DNA of 64,000 bases, from assembly GCA_050949225.1 (NCBI GenBank), contig JBMNFI010000001.1:372001-436000 (forward strand), given 5' to 3'. The position numbers and the translations under genes were made by a program. The notes beneath the pieces were generated by a model. That model was not told where the DNA came from and did no database searches. It worked only from the letters and a program-made list of their open reading frames with translations. Source of the DNA: JBMNFI01 sp050949225 (lineage in GTDB: Bacteria > Bacillota > Dehalobacteriia > UBA4068). Shown here in pieces: positions 9,103 to 17,648 of this stretch. How positions within the stretch are numbered: position 1 is the stretch's first letter; every line of letters begins with the position of its first letter.

Positions 9103-9594
9103 TTACTCTTGCGGCCTCACCAGAGGATCTAAATTCTCATCAACCACGATAATTTCTGCCTGTGAAGCCTGATAAATCTCAAATGGTGTCGCCGCCGGAT
9201 AAATAATATGATAGCATTTATCCCCCTGATAAACCCGCTCACTGTCATTAACGCTGCAGGTAAAGGAAGCGATAATTTCATCTTCTGCATCAAAAAAGTA
9301 ATACACGCTGCTAAAGCCGACCAATAACTCATTTTGCGGGATCTCCTTTTCAATCTGCGCCCCGTTAAAAGCCTCGATCATGGCAGCCAGCTCCGCCTCA
9401 TCAGTAATAATTTTACTGTCAGAGCCGTATAAAGGGTTCCCCGGTGCCAAAACCACCTGCACCTGTGCCACATCTTTTTCTTTGAGTTCTTGAGAAAGCA
9501 GCATCCCCTCACGTCTATCACAAGCGCTGCCCAGCAGCAGCACAATCAGCAACAGCACCACCAGCACCACCAGCGGTAAAGATTTTCTCATCAT
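9103..9594 (-). CDS. Predicted lipoprotein of unknown function
   Basis: 163 residues. A hydrophobic N terminus (about residues 7-24) ends in the lipobox LLGSAC, so the mature protein should be lipid-anchored at Cys25. The rest is a small alpha/beta domain that I cannot assign. The start overlaps the stop of rdgB by one base and it is the last gene before the palindromic terminator, so it is co-transcribed with the upstream genes. No motif points to a reaction. Confidence 0.7.
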   Translation of the reverse strand: MMRKSLPLVVLVVLLLIVLLLGSACDRREGMLLSQELKEKDVAQVQVVLAPGNPLYGSDSKIITDEAELAAMIEAFNGAQIEKEIPQNELLVGFSSVYYFFDAEDEIIASFTCSVNDSERVYQGDKCYHIIYPAATPFEIYQASQAEIIVVDENLDPLVRPQE

Positions 9595-10190
9595 TAATCC
9601 TCCACAACTTTTTTTAATAGCGGCACCATCTGTGCCAGCGCCTGCCCGCGATGACTAATACGGTTTTTTTCACTCGCCGACAATTCCGCCATACTGCAGC
9701 CAAAATTTGGCAGATAAAAGAGCGGATCATAACCAAAACCACCCTCACCTGACTCACTAAAGGCGATCTCTCCTTTGCACGAGCCTTGGGTATAAAAAAA
9801 TTGCCCGTTGGGAGCGGCCACCACCACCACACAAACAAATTGCGCCTGGCGCTTCTCTTGAGGAACACCCTCTAAAGCCGTCAAAAGCTTGCGGTTATTG
9901 GCCTTGTCATCATGTTCTTTTCCGGCATAGCGAGCTGAATGAACACCGGGCGCCCCTTGCAAAAAATCCACCTGCAAACCACTGTCATCGGCCAGCGTCA
10001 AAAGTCCGCTGTGCTCTGCTGCCGCCACGGCCTTACAGGTGGCATTGGCCAAAAAGCTCTCGCCGTCCTCAGGTGGCGCTTGATAATGCGGAAAATCTGC
10101 CAGGCTTTTAAGCTGCAAAGAAACCCCTTGTAGCATTTTCTCCAGCTCACGCACCTTATTTTGATTAGCAGTCGCCAATAAAAGTTCCAT
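9594..10190 (-). CDS. rdgB: dITP/XTP pyrophosphatase (RdgB/HAM1 family)
   Basis: 198 residues, the usual family length. It hydrolyses non-canonical purine triphosphates such as dITP, ITP and XTP to monophosphates, keeping them out of nucleic acids. Family motifs are all present: the N-terminal LLLATANQNKVRELEKML, the metal-binding ADDSGLQVDFLQGAPGVHSA, GGFGYDPLF and the C-terminal SHRGQAL. It sits 24 bases after the dehydratase-activator gene and overlaps the next gene, so it belongs to the same operon; the link to its neighbours looks transcriptional rather than metabolic. Confidence 0.95.
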   Translation of the reverse strand: MELLLATANQNKVRELEKMLQGVSLQLKSLADFPHYQAPPEDGESFLANATCKAVAAAEHSGLLTLADDSGLQVDFLQGAPGVHSARYAGKEHDDKANNRKLLTALEGVPQEKRQAQFVCVVVVAAPNGQFFYTQGSCKGEIAFSESGEGGFGYDPLFYLPNFGCSMAELSASEKNRISHRGQALAQMVPLLKKVVED

Positions 10191-10214
10191 TAAATCCCCC
10201 TGCCTTGATCTTTT

Positions 10215-10964
10215 CTACCAGTAAAAGCAGCCAATAGCACCATTAAATTTAGGCTGCGGCAAAACCGTCACCTCTTGCTCTAGTTCATGTTCCAGCATTT
10301 TTCTAATCGCCTGATTTTCAGCCACTCCGCCGGAAAAAAGCACCGCCGGCGCCGGCAAATGACGCTTTAACAGCGGCAAAATCCGCCTCACCACCGAATA
10401 ATTAACCCCGGCCGCCAAAGCCGCCAAAGATTGCCCCTTGATGATCTCCCCCACCAGCTCTGACTCGCCAAAAACCGCACAAGTGGCCGAAAGAGAAACC
10501 GGATTGTGCCGATAAGTAGATAATTCCGCCAGATCAATCCCCAAAACAGCGGCCATATTACTCAAATAACGCCCACTGCCGGCGGCACATCTGTCATTGG
10601 TGGAAAAACCAACCGTCTTACCGCCTTTAACAGAAATAATTTTACTGTCTTGTCCGCCCAAATCAAGCAAAAGAAAATCGCTCAAACCACTCTGCCAAAC
10701 AGCGCCGTGCACATGTGCCTGAATTTCCGAAATGGGCACAGCTCCGCTCATCGCCGCCGCCTGCCTGCCATAACCGCAAGCCACAATAGTCGTGTTTTCC
10801 GGCTGACCCAAAGACGCTAAGTCAAGCTTAAAAGACCCCTCCTGCGGCAGCGCAAAACGACGGTAAAAATCAAACGTATCATAATTTTTATACTCTAAGC
10901 TCTGATCCGACTTCTGCCACACCAGCTTCACATTAGCCGACCCTAAATCAAGACCCATTTTCAT
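10215..10964 (-). CDS. 2-hydroxyacyl-CoA dehydratase activator-type ATPase (BadF/BadG/HgdC family)
   Basis: 249 residues with the ASKHA ATPase fold: phosphate loop GLDLGSANVKLVWQ at the N terminus and SGGVAENQAIRKML near the C terminus. The two cysteines that hold the bridging [4Fe-4S] cluster of the homodimer are in NDRCAAGSGRYL and LSATCAVFGESELV. Family members use ATP to push a low-potential electron into a partner Fe-S protein. The partner is almost certainly the gene just upstream, only 3 bases away. The reaction is not known, because relatives serve dehydratases, benzoyl-CoA reductases or double-cubane proteins. Confidence 0.9.
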   Translation of the reverse strand: MKMGLDLGSANVKLVWQKSDQSLEYKNYDTFDFYRRFALPQEGSFKLDLASLGQPENTTIVACGYGRQAAAMSGAVPISEIQAHVHGAVWQSGLSDFLLLDLGGQDSKIISVKGGKTVGFSTNDRCAAGSGRYLSNMAAVLGIDLAELSTYRHNPVSLSATCAVFGESELVGEIIKGQSLAALAAGVNYSVVRRILPLLKRHLPAPAVLFSGGVAENQAIRKMLEHELEQEVTVLPQPKFNGAIGCFYW

Positions 10965-10967
10965 CTT

Positions 10968-11957
10968 TTAACACCCCTTTAACATCCCGATAAACGTTTC
11001 CAAACGCAGGCGACTTCTGGCATCCAGCTCACCCGGCTGATCCCCCTCCAACGTCAATAAAGGCACATCCAAATGCTGACGAAAGAGAATATCCTCAATT
11101 TGCCGAAAGCAAAAGCTTTGCGTGTAGTGAATAATGGCATCTAAACGCCTTTTTTTAATCTCCGTCTGAATATCAGCGATGCGAAAACGCACATGATAAG
11201 GATAAGTGTAGACCCGATACTGATCCACCAAATCCGCCTCTTGCTGCGGCATGGAAAATTGACGCTGCACCTCATTAAAAACCACCTGTACGCCCATTTC
11301 CTGCAAATATTCATACAAACCGTCAATAATGGTCGGCACGCCGATTATCCCCAAACGCGGCGCCTCCCCTTGCTTAAAAGAATCCCTGTGGGAAACTTCG
11401 TCCAAAAAACTTTGCGCATCTCGGGCAAACTTTTGCGGATCTCCGCAAAAATCACTGCAGCAAATTTGCCACAAATGATTTTCAAAACCGGAAACCTTGT
11501 TCTCCTGCCAGGTCAAGCGATCGATCTCCCACACTAAACGGCGCACCTCGTCAAGTTGCTCTTTCTGCCGATAAATTTCCGTCCACTGGGCGCCTAAACG
11601 CTCCGCTAATCTGTCTAACTGCCATTTTAACAGCCGTGGATCGCTATCAAACGGAAAGGAAAAAGGGATAATCTCTATCCCTTTTTCCTCTAAGGTTTCC
11701 ATTAAGGCATGTGTCTGTGAGCAATCACCCTCTGTGACGGCAATTACCGTCTTGGCCACTCCCACATGACTGATCATACCATACAAACCCTTGATCCAAC
11801 CACAAACAGTGCGCGGATAGCCATCCATTTCCGCCGCCTCAATCGCCTGCCGCCTTTGCGGATGGCTGATAAAAATATTATTCAAATCCACCGGTACCCG
11901 TCCGGCAGCGTAAACAATCTCCATTGGTACCGTGGTTGTAATTCCAATCTCTTTCAT
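10968..11957 (-). CDS. 2-hydroxyacyl-CoA dehydratase D-component-type Fe-S protein (HgdB / double-cubane-like)
   Basis: 329 residues of the 2-hydroxyacyl-CoA dehydratase D-component family. The opening ITTTVPMEIVYAAGRVPVDL and the cysteines in RTVCGWIKG (Cys52), EGDCSQTH (Cys79), QICCSDFCGDP and TQSFCFRQIEDI are candidate cluster ligands; the C terminus has TLEGDQPGELDARSRLRLE. Only one such subunit is encoded, next to its activator. A single-subunit plus activator pair is the layout of YjiM/YjiL and of the double-cubane cluster protein and its reductase, whereas true dehydratases need two subunits. I therefore favour a small-molecule reductase of unknown substrate, with moderate confidence. 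Confidence 0.8.
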   Translation of the reverse strand: MKEIGITTTVPMEIVYAAGRVPVDLNNIFISHPQRRQAIEAAEMDGYPRTVCGWIKGLYGMISHVGVAKTVIAVTEGDCSQTHALMETLEEKGIEIIPFSFPFDSDPRLLKWQLDRLAERLGAQWTEIYRQKEQLDEVRRLVWEIDRLTWQENKVSGFENHLWQICCSDFCGDPQKFARDAQSFLDEVSHRDSFKQGEAPRLGIIGVPTIIDGLYEYLQEMGVQVVFNEVQRQFSMPQQEADLVDQYRVYTYPYHVRFRIADIQTEIKKRRLDAIIHYTQSFCFRQIEDILFRQHLDVPLLTLEGDQPGELDARSRLRLETFIGMLKGC

Positions 11958-11991
11958 AAATGCTCCCTAAAGTATTTTAAAATATCTATAC

Positions 11992-13203
11992 TTATTTTCC
12001 ACCATTTTTAAAATAATTATTAATCCCTTCGGAAATACCTTTGGCAAGAGCCGTCTTGCCGCTTTCTGAGGCCAAATAAGCATTATCCTGTGCATTGCTT
12101 AAAAAGGCCGTCTCTACCAGGCAAGAAGTCATATTTGTCTCCCGCAACACCGCCAAATTTTGTTCTCGCACACCATAATTTTTTAAACCTGTATGTTTAA
12201 CCAAAGAAGCCTGAATCGTCTCTGATAAAAGCTCTCTGTTATTGCGATTATATTTATTGTTTCCCGCCGGAGCATAAAACCAGGTTGAAGTGCCATTGGC
12301 AGCACTCGAAGTAAAGGAGTTACAATGAATACTCACAAATAAATCGGCGCCGGCATTATTGGCTTTGGCGGCCCGGTCAGCCAAAGACATCACCACCGGA
12401 ACATCCGTCCGAGTCATTTTAACAGTGGCACCCAGCGCCACCAGATTATTATAAACCTTAAGGGAAATGGCATAATTAACGTCACTTTCATATAAACCAA
12501 AACCGCTGGCACCACGGTCTAAAGCAGAGGTGGACGAGTTATAAGAACCATGACCGGGATCAAGATAAATAAGCTTACCTTTAAGCGTGGTGGAAGGTTG
12601 ACTTCCGGATTCTTTAATATTTACTGCCGACACCTTGGTGTTGGTAAGTTTGACATATTGACTGCTGACCCAGCCAATTTGCTTACTACTGGCGACATAA
12701 ACATTAAACCAGCTGCCCTGTGAATCAAAAATATATAATACCGTATTATTGCTCAGCGTCCTCAAAGAAGAATAACCGGTGCCGGGACCTGAACGCAATC
12801 GTAAACCGGCAGAGGTATTCACATTACCCTTTTTATACTTTGTATAATCAACTGCAGCAGTTTGCACAGTCGCAGGAGGAAGATCCTCTTCCGCTAAACC
12901 GGTCGTAAAAATCGTCGCGTTTTGGGCACTTACCCAACCTGAAGAACCCGAGCCCAGATCGATTTTATACCAACCTAAGTCCTCCTCAAGCATAACAAAT
13001 AAGTCCCCCTGCTCAACTTGTTTAAGCTCGGCGGCCTCACTTTGCGGCTCCGCAAAAACAGCGGTATCAGCGGTAATTTCGATCATCTGGCTATCCGATT
13101 CGGCCGTTGCCGTGCCACTGACAGCCAAACTTAAAAAAATCGTCAGTAACACCACCAACAAAAATTTGCAATTTTTTCTTCCTGCTGCCAACGCTGCCAA
13201 CAT
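11992..13203 (-). CDS. Exported N-acetylmuramoyl-L-alanine amidase (two SH3b domains + Amidase_3)
   Basis: 403 residues. A signal peptide (about 1-34) precedes two bacterial SH3 domains (about 40-95 and 125-190, the second with GLRLRSGPGTGYSSL) that bind wall material. A catalytic Amidase_3 domain follows (about 205-400). The zinc ligands are visible in LDPGHGS, GLYESDVN and VSIHCNSF, and the catalytic Glu in ETAFLSN. It cleaves the bond between muramic acid and the stem peptide. The ATG has AAGGAG seven bases upstream. It is the first gene of the operon that continues with the dehydratase-type pair 34 bases downstream. Confidence 0.93.
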   Translation of the reverse strand: MLAALAAGRKNCKFLLVVLLTIFLSLAVSGTATAESDSQMIEITADTAVFAEPQSEAAELKQVEQGDLFVMLEEDLGWYKIDLGSGSSGWVSAQNATIFTTGLAEEDLPPATVQTAAVDYTKYKKGNVNTSAGLRLRSGPGTGYSSLRTLSNNTVLYIFDSQGSWFNVYVASSKQIGWVSSQYVKLTNTKVSAVNIKESGSQPSTTLKGKLIYLDPGHGSYNSSTSALDRGASGFGLYESDVNYAISLKVYNNLVALGATVKMTRTDVPVVMSLADRAAKANNAGADLFVSIHCNSFTSSAANGTSTWFYAPAGNNKYNRNNRELLSETIQASLVKHTGLKNYGVREQNLAVLRETNMTSCLVETAFLSNAQDNAYLASESGKTALAKGISEGINNYFKNGGK

Positions 13204-13473
13204 TGAAAAACTCCTTTTATCTGTAGGCTATCGCCCCTTTAGCTTACAAAAACTCGACAAAAAATTTAGATACTAATTTCTTGTTTTCGCCATTGTATAT
13301 CCATTTCCTGCTAAATTGAACAAAATAACTCCGATTTTTTATATGCAAGCTGCCATTTTTTTCCTGATAAGATGAAGTTTTTCTTAGTCTCTTAAATAAT
13401 TATCGACTCTGTCGCTTGCCTATCTGATTACCGCATTCTATAAAAAAGCTGGTAAAAGTCATGATTTTGCTGT

Positions 13474-13502
13474 TTGACTTTACTGTTTTGATATGTTATG
13501 GT
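13474..13502 (+). promoter_or_regulatory. Promoter of the mgtE transcription unit
   Basis: TTGACT (13474-13479) and TATGGT (13497-13502), 17 bases apart, with an extended-10 TG. It lies about 20 bases before the M-box. Confidence 0.7.
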
Positions 13503-13523
13503 TAAGGTTGTAAAAAAAGAATA

Positions 13524-13665
13524 CTCGGTAGGTAAGGCTACTACGAGGATATGGATTACTGCCGCGAAATAGTGGAGACACTATGAGCTGGTATGAACAG
13601 TTGCTGCCGATGAAGGCTTCAACTAATGTATTTTCACCGCCTCGCAGAGTTAAAGCTCAAACGAG
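13524..13665 (+). promoter_or_regulatory. M-box (ykoK) magnesium riboswitch
   Basis: The conserved core is visible: CTCGGTAGGTAAGGCTAC near the 5' side, ATATGGATTACTGCCGCGAA, a second GCTGCCGATGAAGG, TTTTCACCGCCTCG and the closing GAGTTAAAGCTCAAACGAG. The outer CTCG/CGAG ends pair. Mg2+ binding folds this RNA and favours the terminator just downstream. Its position upstream of mgtE fits. Confidence 0.9.
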
Positions 13666-13683
13666 ATTGCTTATGACAATATG

Positions 13684-13719
13684 CTCTATGCATCTGTTTG
13701 ACATGCGTAGAGTTTTTTT
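13684..13719 (+). terminator. Expression-platform terminator of the M-box
   Basis: CTCTATGCAT ... ATGCGTAGAG forms a 10-bp stem with one wobble (13684-13693 with 13703-13712), followed by seven T. The proximal sequence could pair with the M-box 3' side as antiterminator. Confidence 0.85.
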
Positions 13720-13866
13720 ATGGAGAAATCTGCTATGGACTCGTATCGCTGGGTGTTTTTAAGCAACTCTTTGGTTAAAATAATAAGCAAAATAACAGAT
13801 AAAACAACGGAATTATACCATGACGGCTAAATTCGGAGAATCTTTCTGATTTAGTTTATTAATTAT

Positions 13867-13900
13867 GCCGCCCCTAACCTTCTGTTATGGCGGCTTTTTT
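13867..13900 (+). terminator. Second intrinsic terminator-like hairpin in the mgtE leader
   Basis: GCCGCC (13867-13872) pairs with GGCGGC (13889-13894) and six T follow. It lies 150 bases after the first terminator and 50 before the leader ORF, so mgtE transcription has to pass two stops. The 13720-13866 stretch shows no gene. Confidence 0.65.
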
Positions 13901-13951
13901 AATTCGGAAGATCACTCATGAAAACTGCTTCTATTAAAGGGGGTGCATTGA

Positions 13952-14050
13952 ATGGATAGTGATCCGCCGGCAAACGGCAATTTAATCAAGGGTAGATTGG
14001 TATCTTATTTGATGCATTTTACCCGCAAGAGAAGGAGGTTGTTAGCGTGA
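13952..14050 (+). CDS. 32-codon mgtE leader peptide (candidate, translationally coupled)
   Basis: ATG at 13952 has AAAGGGGG seven bases upstream. The peptide begins MDSDPPANGN and ends RKRRRLLA; its TGA (14048-14050) overlaps the mgtE GTG (14047-14049), so translation is probably coupled. The AGG-AGG arginine codons 28-29 are also the mgtE ribosome site, so a translating ribosome covers it. The acidic/proline start resembles the MgtL leader of Salmonella, whose EPDP-type N terminus makes ribosomes fall off when Mg2+ is low. That role here is inference; the ORF, its ribosome site and the overlap are directly visible. Confidence 0.6.
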   Translation: MDSDPPANGNLIKGRLVSYLMHFTRKRRRLLA

Positions 14051-15396
14051 ACGTAAATAATGACGTAAAAATCATAGAAAATTTAATCGCGGAAAAAAAC
14101 TATCTTAAAGTAAAAAGGCTTTTATCCGAGATGAATGAAGCCGATGTAGTAGAGGTTTTAAAGCCATATGATCCGCATATAACATTGTTATTATTTAGAA
14201 TGCTGCCCAAGGATTTAGCGGCAGAGGTTTTTGCACGATTTACAGCAGAACAGCAGCTGAGCATCTTAAGCTCGATCACAAATAAAGAATTAAAAGAGAT
14301 TATTGACGAGTTGTTTTTTGATGATATGATCGACCTGGTGGAAGAAATGCCGGCAAGTGTTGTAAACAAAATCCTCATATATACGGGAGAAGAGGAAAGA
14401 AAATTAATCAATGAGTTTTTAAAATATCCGGTAGATTCTGCCGGCGGTTTAATGACTATTGAATATGTTGACCTGAAAAAGTCCATGACCGTTAAAGAGT
14501 CGATGGATTATATCAAAAAAATCGGGCTCAATAAAGAAACAATTTATACCTGCTATGTCACCGACGATAACAGAGTATTGGAAGGTATCGCCTCTTTAAG
14601 AACGATAGTTACCGCAGATGACGATAAGAAAATTGCCGAGATTATGGAAAGTGAATTAATCAAAGTAAACACCCATGATGACCAGGAAGAGGCGGCCCTT
14701 AAATTTAGAAAATATGGCTTTATCGCACTGCCGGTAGTGGATAAAGAAAATAGATTAACAGGAATCATCACCGTAGATGACATCATGGACGTAATCTCAC
14801 AGGAGGCCACGGAGGACTTTCAAAAAATGGCCGCAATGTCCCCGTCTGAAGAAGAATATTTAGCCGCCGGAATATGGAAATTATCTAAAAACAGGCTACC
14901 TTGGCTGCTGATACTCATGATTTCAGCCACCTTTACCGGCAGAATAATGGGAAAATATGAGGATATTTTAACCTCTGTGGCGGTCATTGGCACCTTTATC
15001 CCGATGCTGATGGACACCGGCGGAAACGCAGGCAGCCAATCCTCAACCCTGGTAATCAGGGGACTGGCAACGGGAGATATTCGAGCAAGTGACGGTCTGA
15101 GAGTGTTGTTAAAAGAATTTGCCGTCTCTATTACAGTAGGCATCTTTCTGGCCACAGCCAACTTTTTAAGACTTATCTTTCTCGAACAGGTGGGAATTCT
15201 CATCGCCGCAATAGTTTCTATAACCCTAGTAGTCACGATTATCCTGTCAAAAGTGATCGGCGGACTGCTGCCCATCGCCGCAGAAAAGTTAAGGATGGAC
15301 CCGGCAATCATGGCAGGTCCACTAATCACAACTATTGTAGACGCGCTCAGCTTAATCACGTATTTCACCATTACAACAGCCATGTTAGGCTTATAA
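14047..15396 (+). CDS. mgtE: Magnesium transporter MgtE
   Basis: 449 residues, the typical MgtE length. Order of parts: cytosolic superhelical N domain (about 1-125), two CBS domains (about 130-250, including TVDDIMDVISQEATED), then five membrane helices from about residue 275, with the Mg2+-pore motif region containing PMLMDTGGNAGSQSSTLVIR and the C-terminal MAGPLITTIVDALSLITYF. It is a Mg2+-gated Mg2+ channel. The GTG start has AGGAGG eight bases upstream and overlaps the leader ORF. Control by an M-box, two terminators and the leader ORF suggests layered Mg2+ control. Confidence 0.97.
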   Translation: MNVNNDVKIIENLIAEKNYLKVKRLLSEMNEADVVEVLKPYDPHITLLLFRMLPKDLAAEVFARFTAEQQLSILSSITNKELKEIIDELFFDDMIDLVEEMPASVVNKILIYTGEEERKLINEFLKYPVDSAGGLMTIEYVDLKKSMTVKESMDYIKKIGLNKETIYTCYVTDDNRVLEGIASLRTIVTADDDKKIAEIMESELIKVNTHDDQEEAALKFRKYGFIALPVVDKENRLTGIITVDDIMDVISQEATEDFQKMAAMSPSEEEYLAAGIWKLSKNRLPWLLILMISATFTGRIMGKYEDILTSVAVIGTFIPMLMDTGGNAGSQSSTLVIRGLATGDIRASDGLRVLLKEFAVSITVGIFLATANFLRLIFLEQVGILIAAIVSITLVVTIILSKVIGGLLPIAAEKLRMDPAIMAGPLITTIVDALSLITYFTITTAMLGL

Positions 15397-15408
15397 ACAA
15401 ACACAAAA

Positions 15409-15445
15409 CAGCACCCCAAATTCATGGGGTGCTGCAATATTTTTA
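15409..15445. terminator. Intrinsic terminator of mgtE
   Basis: CAGCACCCC (15409-15417) pairs with GGGGTGCTG (15426-15434); a T-rich run follows on the plus strand. The minus-strand gene below ends at 15467, so it may serve both. Confidence 0.85.
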
Positions 15446-15466
15446 AGTCACTTATCCGCGGTTTTT

Positions 15467-16045
15467 TTAGCCGTGGGTAGCGGCTCTTTCCGCACATTTT
15501 TTACGATAGTTTTTAATCTCAGCACCATACTTATTATTAGGGTTGTGCTGAAAATTAAAAATCGGTATATTATATTCAATCAAGGCAATCTGCATGGCCT
15601 CCAGCTGCTCTTTATCCAGCTCCAAAAAGGCCATTTGAAAATTTTCCCGCATCCAAACGGTCAGTCTTTCTTCGCTTTCAGCGGTAAAAGCATAGTTGTT
15701 AAAACGATCCTGATCATTTTCATCCAAAGAACGAGGTATCGGCTGGAGATCCAGCTCATGCTCTAAAAGGGCACCCAAGGAACGCCTCATGGTCGAAGTT
15801 CCGGTAAAACCGCTTTTAAAATGGCGGGAACTGTTAAACTTAGAAATACCCACATAAACGGGCTTTGCCCCCGCAGAAACGGTAAGATTAAATCTCAGCT
15901 TATCCCCCTCATAAGCCACTATGTAAATGCCATTTTCTCCATCCAAAACCCGGAGATTTTCTTCATCAAGCGGAACAAGCCTTGCCAGCATGTCTTCAGT
16001 AATCTTTTTGCTTTGATCCCAGCTGATACTACGCATTTGATTCAT
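15467..16045 (-). CDS. GIY-YIG nuclease-fold protein
   Basis: 192 residues. The N-terminal segment NGIYIVAYEGDKL then KPVYVGIS fits the GIY ... YVG signature of GIY-YIG nucleases. It is followed by STMRRSLGALLEHEL, ERLTVWMRENF and a late PIFNFQHNPNNKYG with the terminal Asn expected in the active site. Family members of this size are uncharacterised stand-alone proteins; a DNA-cleaving or repair role is possible but not shown. GGAGGGG precedes the ATG by seven bases. It lies 36 bases after hpt and may be co-transcribed with it. Confidence 0.7.
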   Translation of the reverse strand: MNQMRSISWDQSKKITEDMLARLVPLDEENLRVLDGENGIYIVAYEGDKLRFNLTVSAGAKPVYVGISKFNSSRHFKSGFTGTSTMRRSLGALLEHELDLQPIPRSLDENDQDRFNNYAFTAESEERLTVWMRENFQMAFLELDKEQLEAMQIALIEYNIPIFNFQHNPNNKYGAEIKNYRKKCAERAATHG

Positions 16046-16081
16046 TAGGCATCCCCTCCAAAATATATTTTTACAACAAAT

Positions 16082-16630
16082 CTATTTACTGTATACCGCC
16101 GGATCCAAAATGGCGATATAAGGAAGCTCACGAAAACGAGAAGCATAATCAAGACCATAACCGACAATGAATTCATCCGGTATTTGAAACCCGCAAAAAT
16201 CAACCTTAATATCACAAACTCTTCTGGCCGGCTTGTCAAGCAAAGTACAAATAGCCAGGCTTTGCGGCTCTCTTTCATAAAGCAGCTTTTTTAAACAGTT
16301 GAGAGTATTGCCGGTATCAATAATGTCCTCCACCAGTAAAACATGACGGCCTTTAATCTCTTCTGCGGTATCCTTTAAAATGTTGACAGAGCCACTGGAA
16401 ACGGTGGCATCGCCGTAGCTGGACACCACCATAAAATCCACAATAATCGGCAGGTCCATCCGGCGGATCAAATCACTCATAAACATCACCGCACCACGCA
16501 AAATACCAATCACAACCAGCTCATCAGCTGGTATTTTTTTATAATGGTCAGTAATCTCCTCTGCCAATTGAGAAACCCGGTCGGCAATTTCTTGTTCGGA
16601 AAAAAGAATACCCGAAAAATTGTGATTCAT
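16082..16630 (-). CDS. hpt: Hypoxanthine-guanine phosphoribosyltransferase
   Basis: 182 residues from the ATG at 16630, chosen for the GAGGGGG site eight bases before it. It makes IMP and GMP from hypoxanthine and guanine plus PRPP. Visible motifs are GILRGAVMFMSDLIRRM (flexible loop side), the PRPP-binding loop LLVEDIIDTGNTL, and the C-terminal CGFQIPDEFIVGYGLDYASR with the base-binding residues. It works in cytosolic purine salvage. It is first in a small unit with the GIY-YIG gene and is divergent from the membrane protein gene at 16758. Confidence 0.95.
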   Translation of the reverse strand: MNHNFSGILFSEQEIADRVSQLAEEITDHYKKIPADELVVIGILRGAVMFMSDLIRRMDLPIIVDFMVVSSYGDATVSSGSVNILKDTAEEIKGRHVLLVEDIIDTGNTLNCLKKLLYEREPQSLAICTLLDKPARRVCDIKVDFCGFQIPDEFIVGYGLDYASRFRELPYIAILDPAVYSK

Positions 16631-16757
16631 TCTGCACCCCCTCATACCTAAATTAATTCTGGATTATCCGCCAAAAACCTTCCCGCCGCCGCCGGATTGT
16701 CATAAAAAAGTTAAAAAAACATACTTATATGGTATCAAACTTCAGGAGGTGTCCTTT

Positions 16758-17543
16758 GTGAAAAAAATCTTAGGTAAATTCCCCCCTCGGCGTCCCCCAA
16801 AAGCGTCAAAATCCTCCGCTCGTAAACATCATATGCCGCGGCGCCTGATCTTTATTATCATCCTTGTCATCATTTTTTTCTCATTAATAGCACTCTTTGG
16901 ACAAAACAGTAAATTCCCCGCCCCCATCAGCGAAATCCAACTGGAAACGCTGGTACAAGAATCGATCCACAAAACCTTTAACAGCGATTATTATACCTTC
17001 ACCAATCGTTCCACGCTTACTGTTGAAGATAAAGAACGCATCTTTTCTGTCTTAGAAGGTGAAAAAGCCCTCCAAAACAGTCATATCAGCGGCAGCATTC
17101 TTGGCAGCGCCGTCAATATTTACCAGCTGGATAAATGGTTTTATCAAAAAGATCCTCTCGATGGCAGCTGGCATAAAACGGAAAATATTTCCACCGAATC
17201 CGCCGCCCATCTGATCAGCGAGCTGCATCCGGAGAGCAACTTTTGCTTTTTAAGTATCAACAATCTTAGCAATCTGGGAACAGAAAAAATCCAAGGCTAT
17301 AAAACTATCAAAATTAAATTCACACCCACCCTTAAAGATACCTGGATCGATAAATACTTTGATAATATTACCTACACCCTGTGGATCAATAAAAAACATC
17401 AATATATAATCCGCAGTAAAATTTCTGCCCAAAGTAAGGAAAATCATGGCGCCCTGCTGGTGATTGAAAACAGCTTTGATAATTTCGGCAAAAAAATCCG
17501 ACTACAAATACCTGCCGAAATAGCCCACAAAGCGACGGATTAA
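16758..17543 (+). CDS. Membrane-anchored protein of unknown function
   Basis: 261 residues from the GTG at 16758; AGGAGG lies eight bases upstream, and the in-frame GTG nine bases earlier overlaps that site. A basic, proline-rich N terminus (RRPPKASKSSARKHH) precedes one membrane helix (about 29-48, LIFIIILVIIFFSLIALFG). The extracellular part has no cysteine pair and no recognised motif; alternating beta-strand patterns (for example YTLWINKKHQYIIRSKISA) could fit a LolA/LppX-like half-barrel, but this is weak. It is monocistronic, ended by the shared terminator before glmS. Confidence 0.75.
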   Translation: MKKILGKFPPRRPPKASKSSARKHHMPRRLIFIIILVIIFFSLIALFGQNSKFPAPISEIQLETLVQESIHKTFNSDYYTFTNRSTLTVEDKERIFSVLEGEKALQNSHISGSILGSAVNIYQLDKWFYQKDPLDGSWHKTENISTESAAHLISELHPESNFCFLSINNLSNLGTEKIQGYKTIKIKFTPTLKDTWIDKYFDNITYTLWINKKHQYIIRSKISAQSKENHGALLVIENSFDNFGKKIRLQIPAEIAHKATD

Positions 17544-17604
17544 CAGCGGCAAAGGCCGTTTTATTGCCGCAAGGCATCCTTTACTTAAAGTCTACGATCA
17601 GAAA

Positions 17605-17646
17605 ATCAGCGCCCGCTCCTTTTCAAAAAGAGCGGGCTGAATTTTT
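17605..17646. terminator. Bidirectional terminator between the membrane-protein gene and glmS
   Basis: GCCCGCTC (17611-17618) pairs with GAGCGGGC (17630-17637), followed by a T run on the plus strand. Both flanking genes end here. Confidence 0.8.
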
Positions 17647-17648
17647 AG

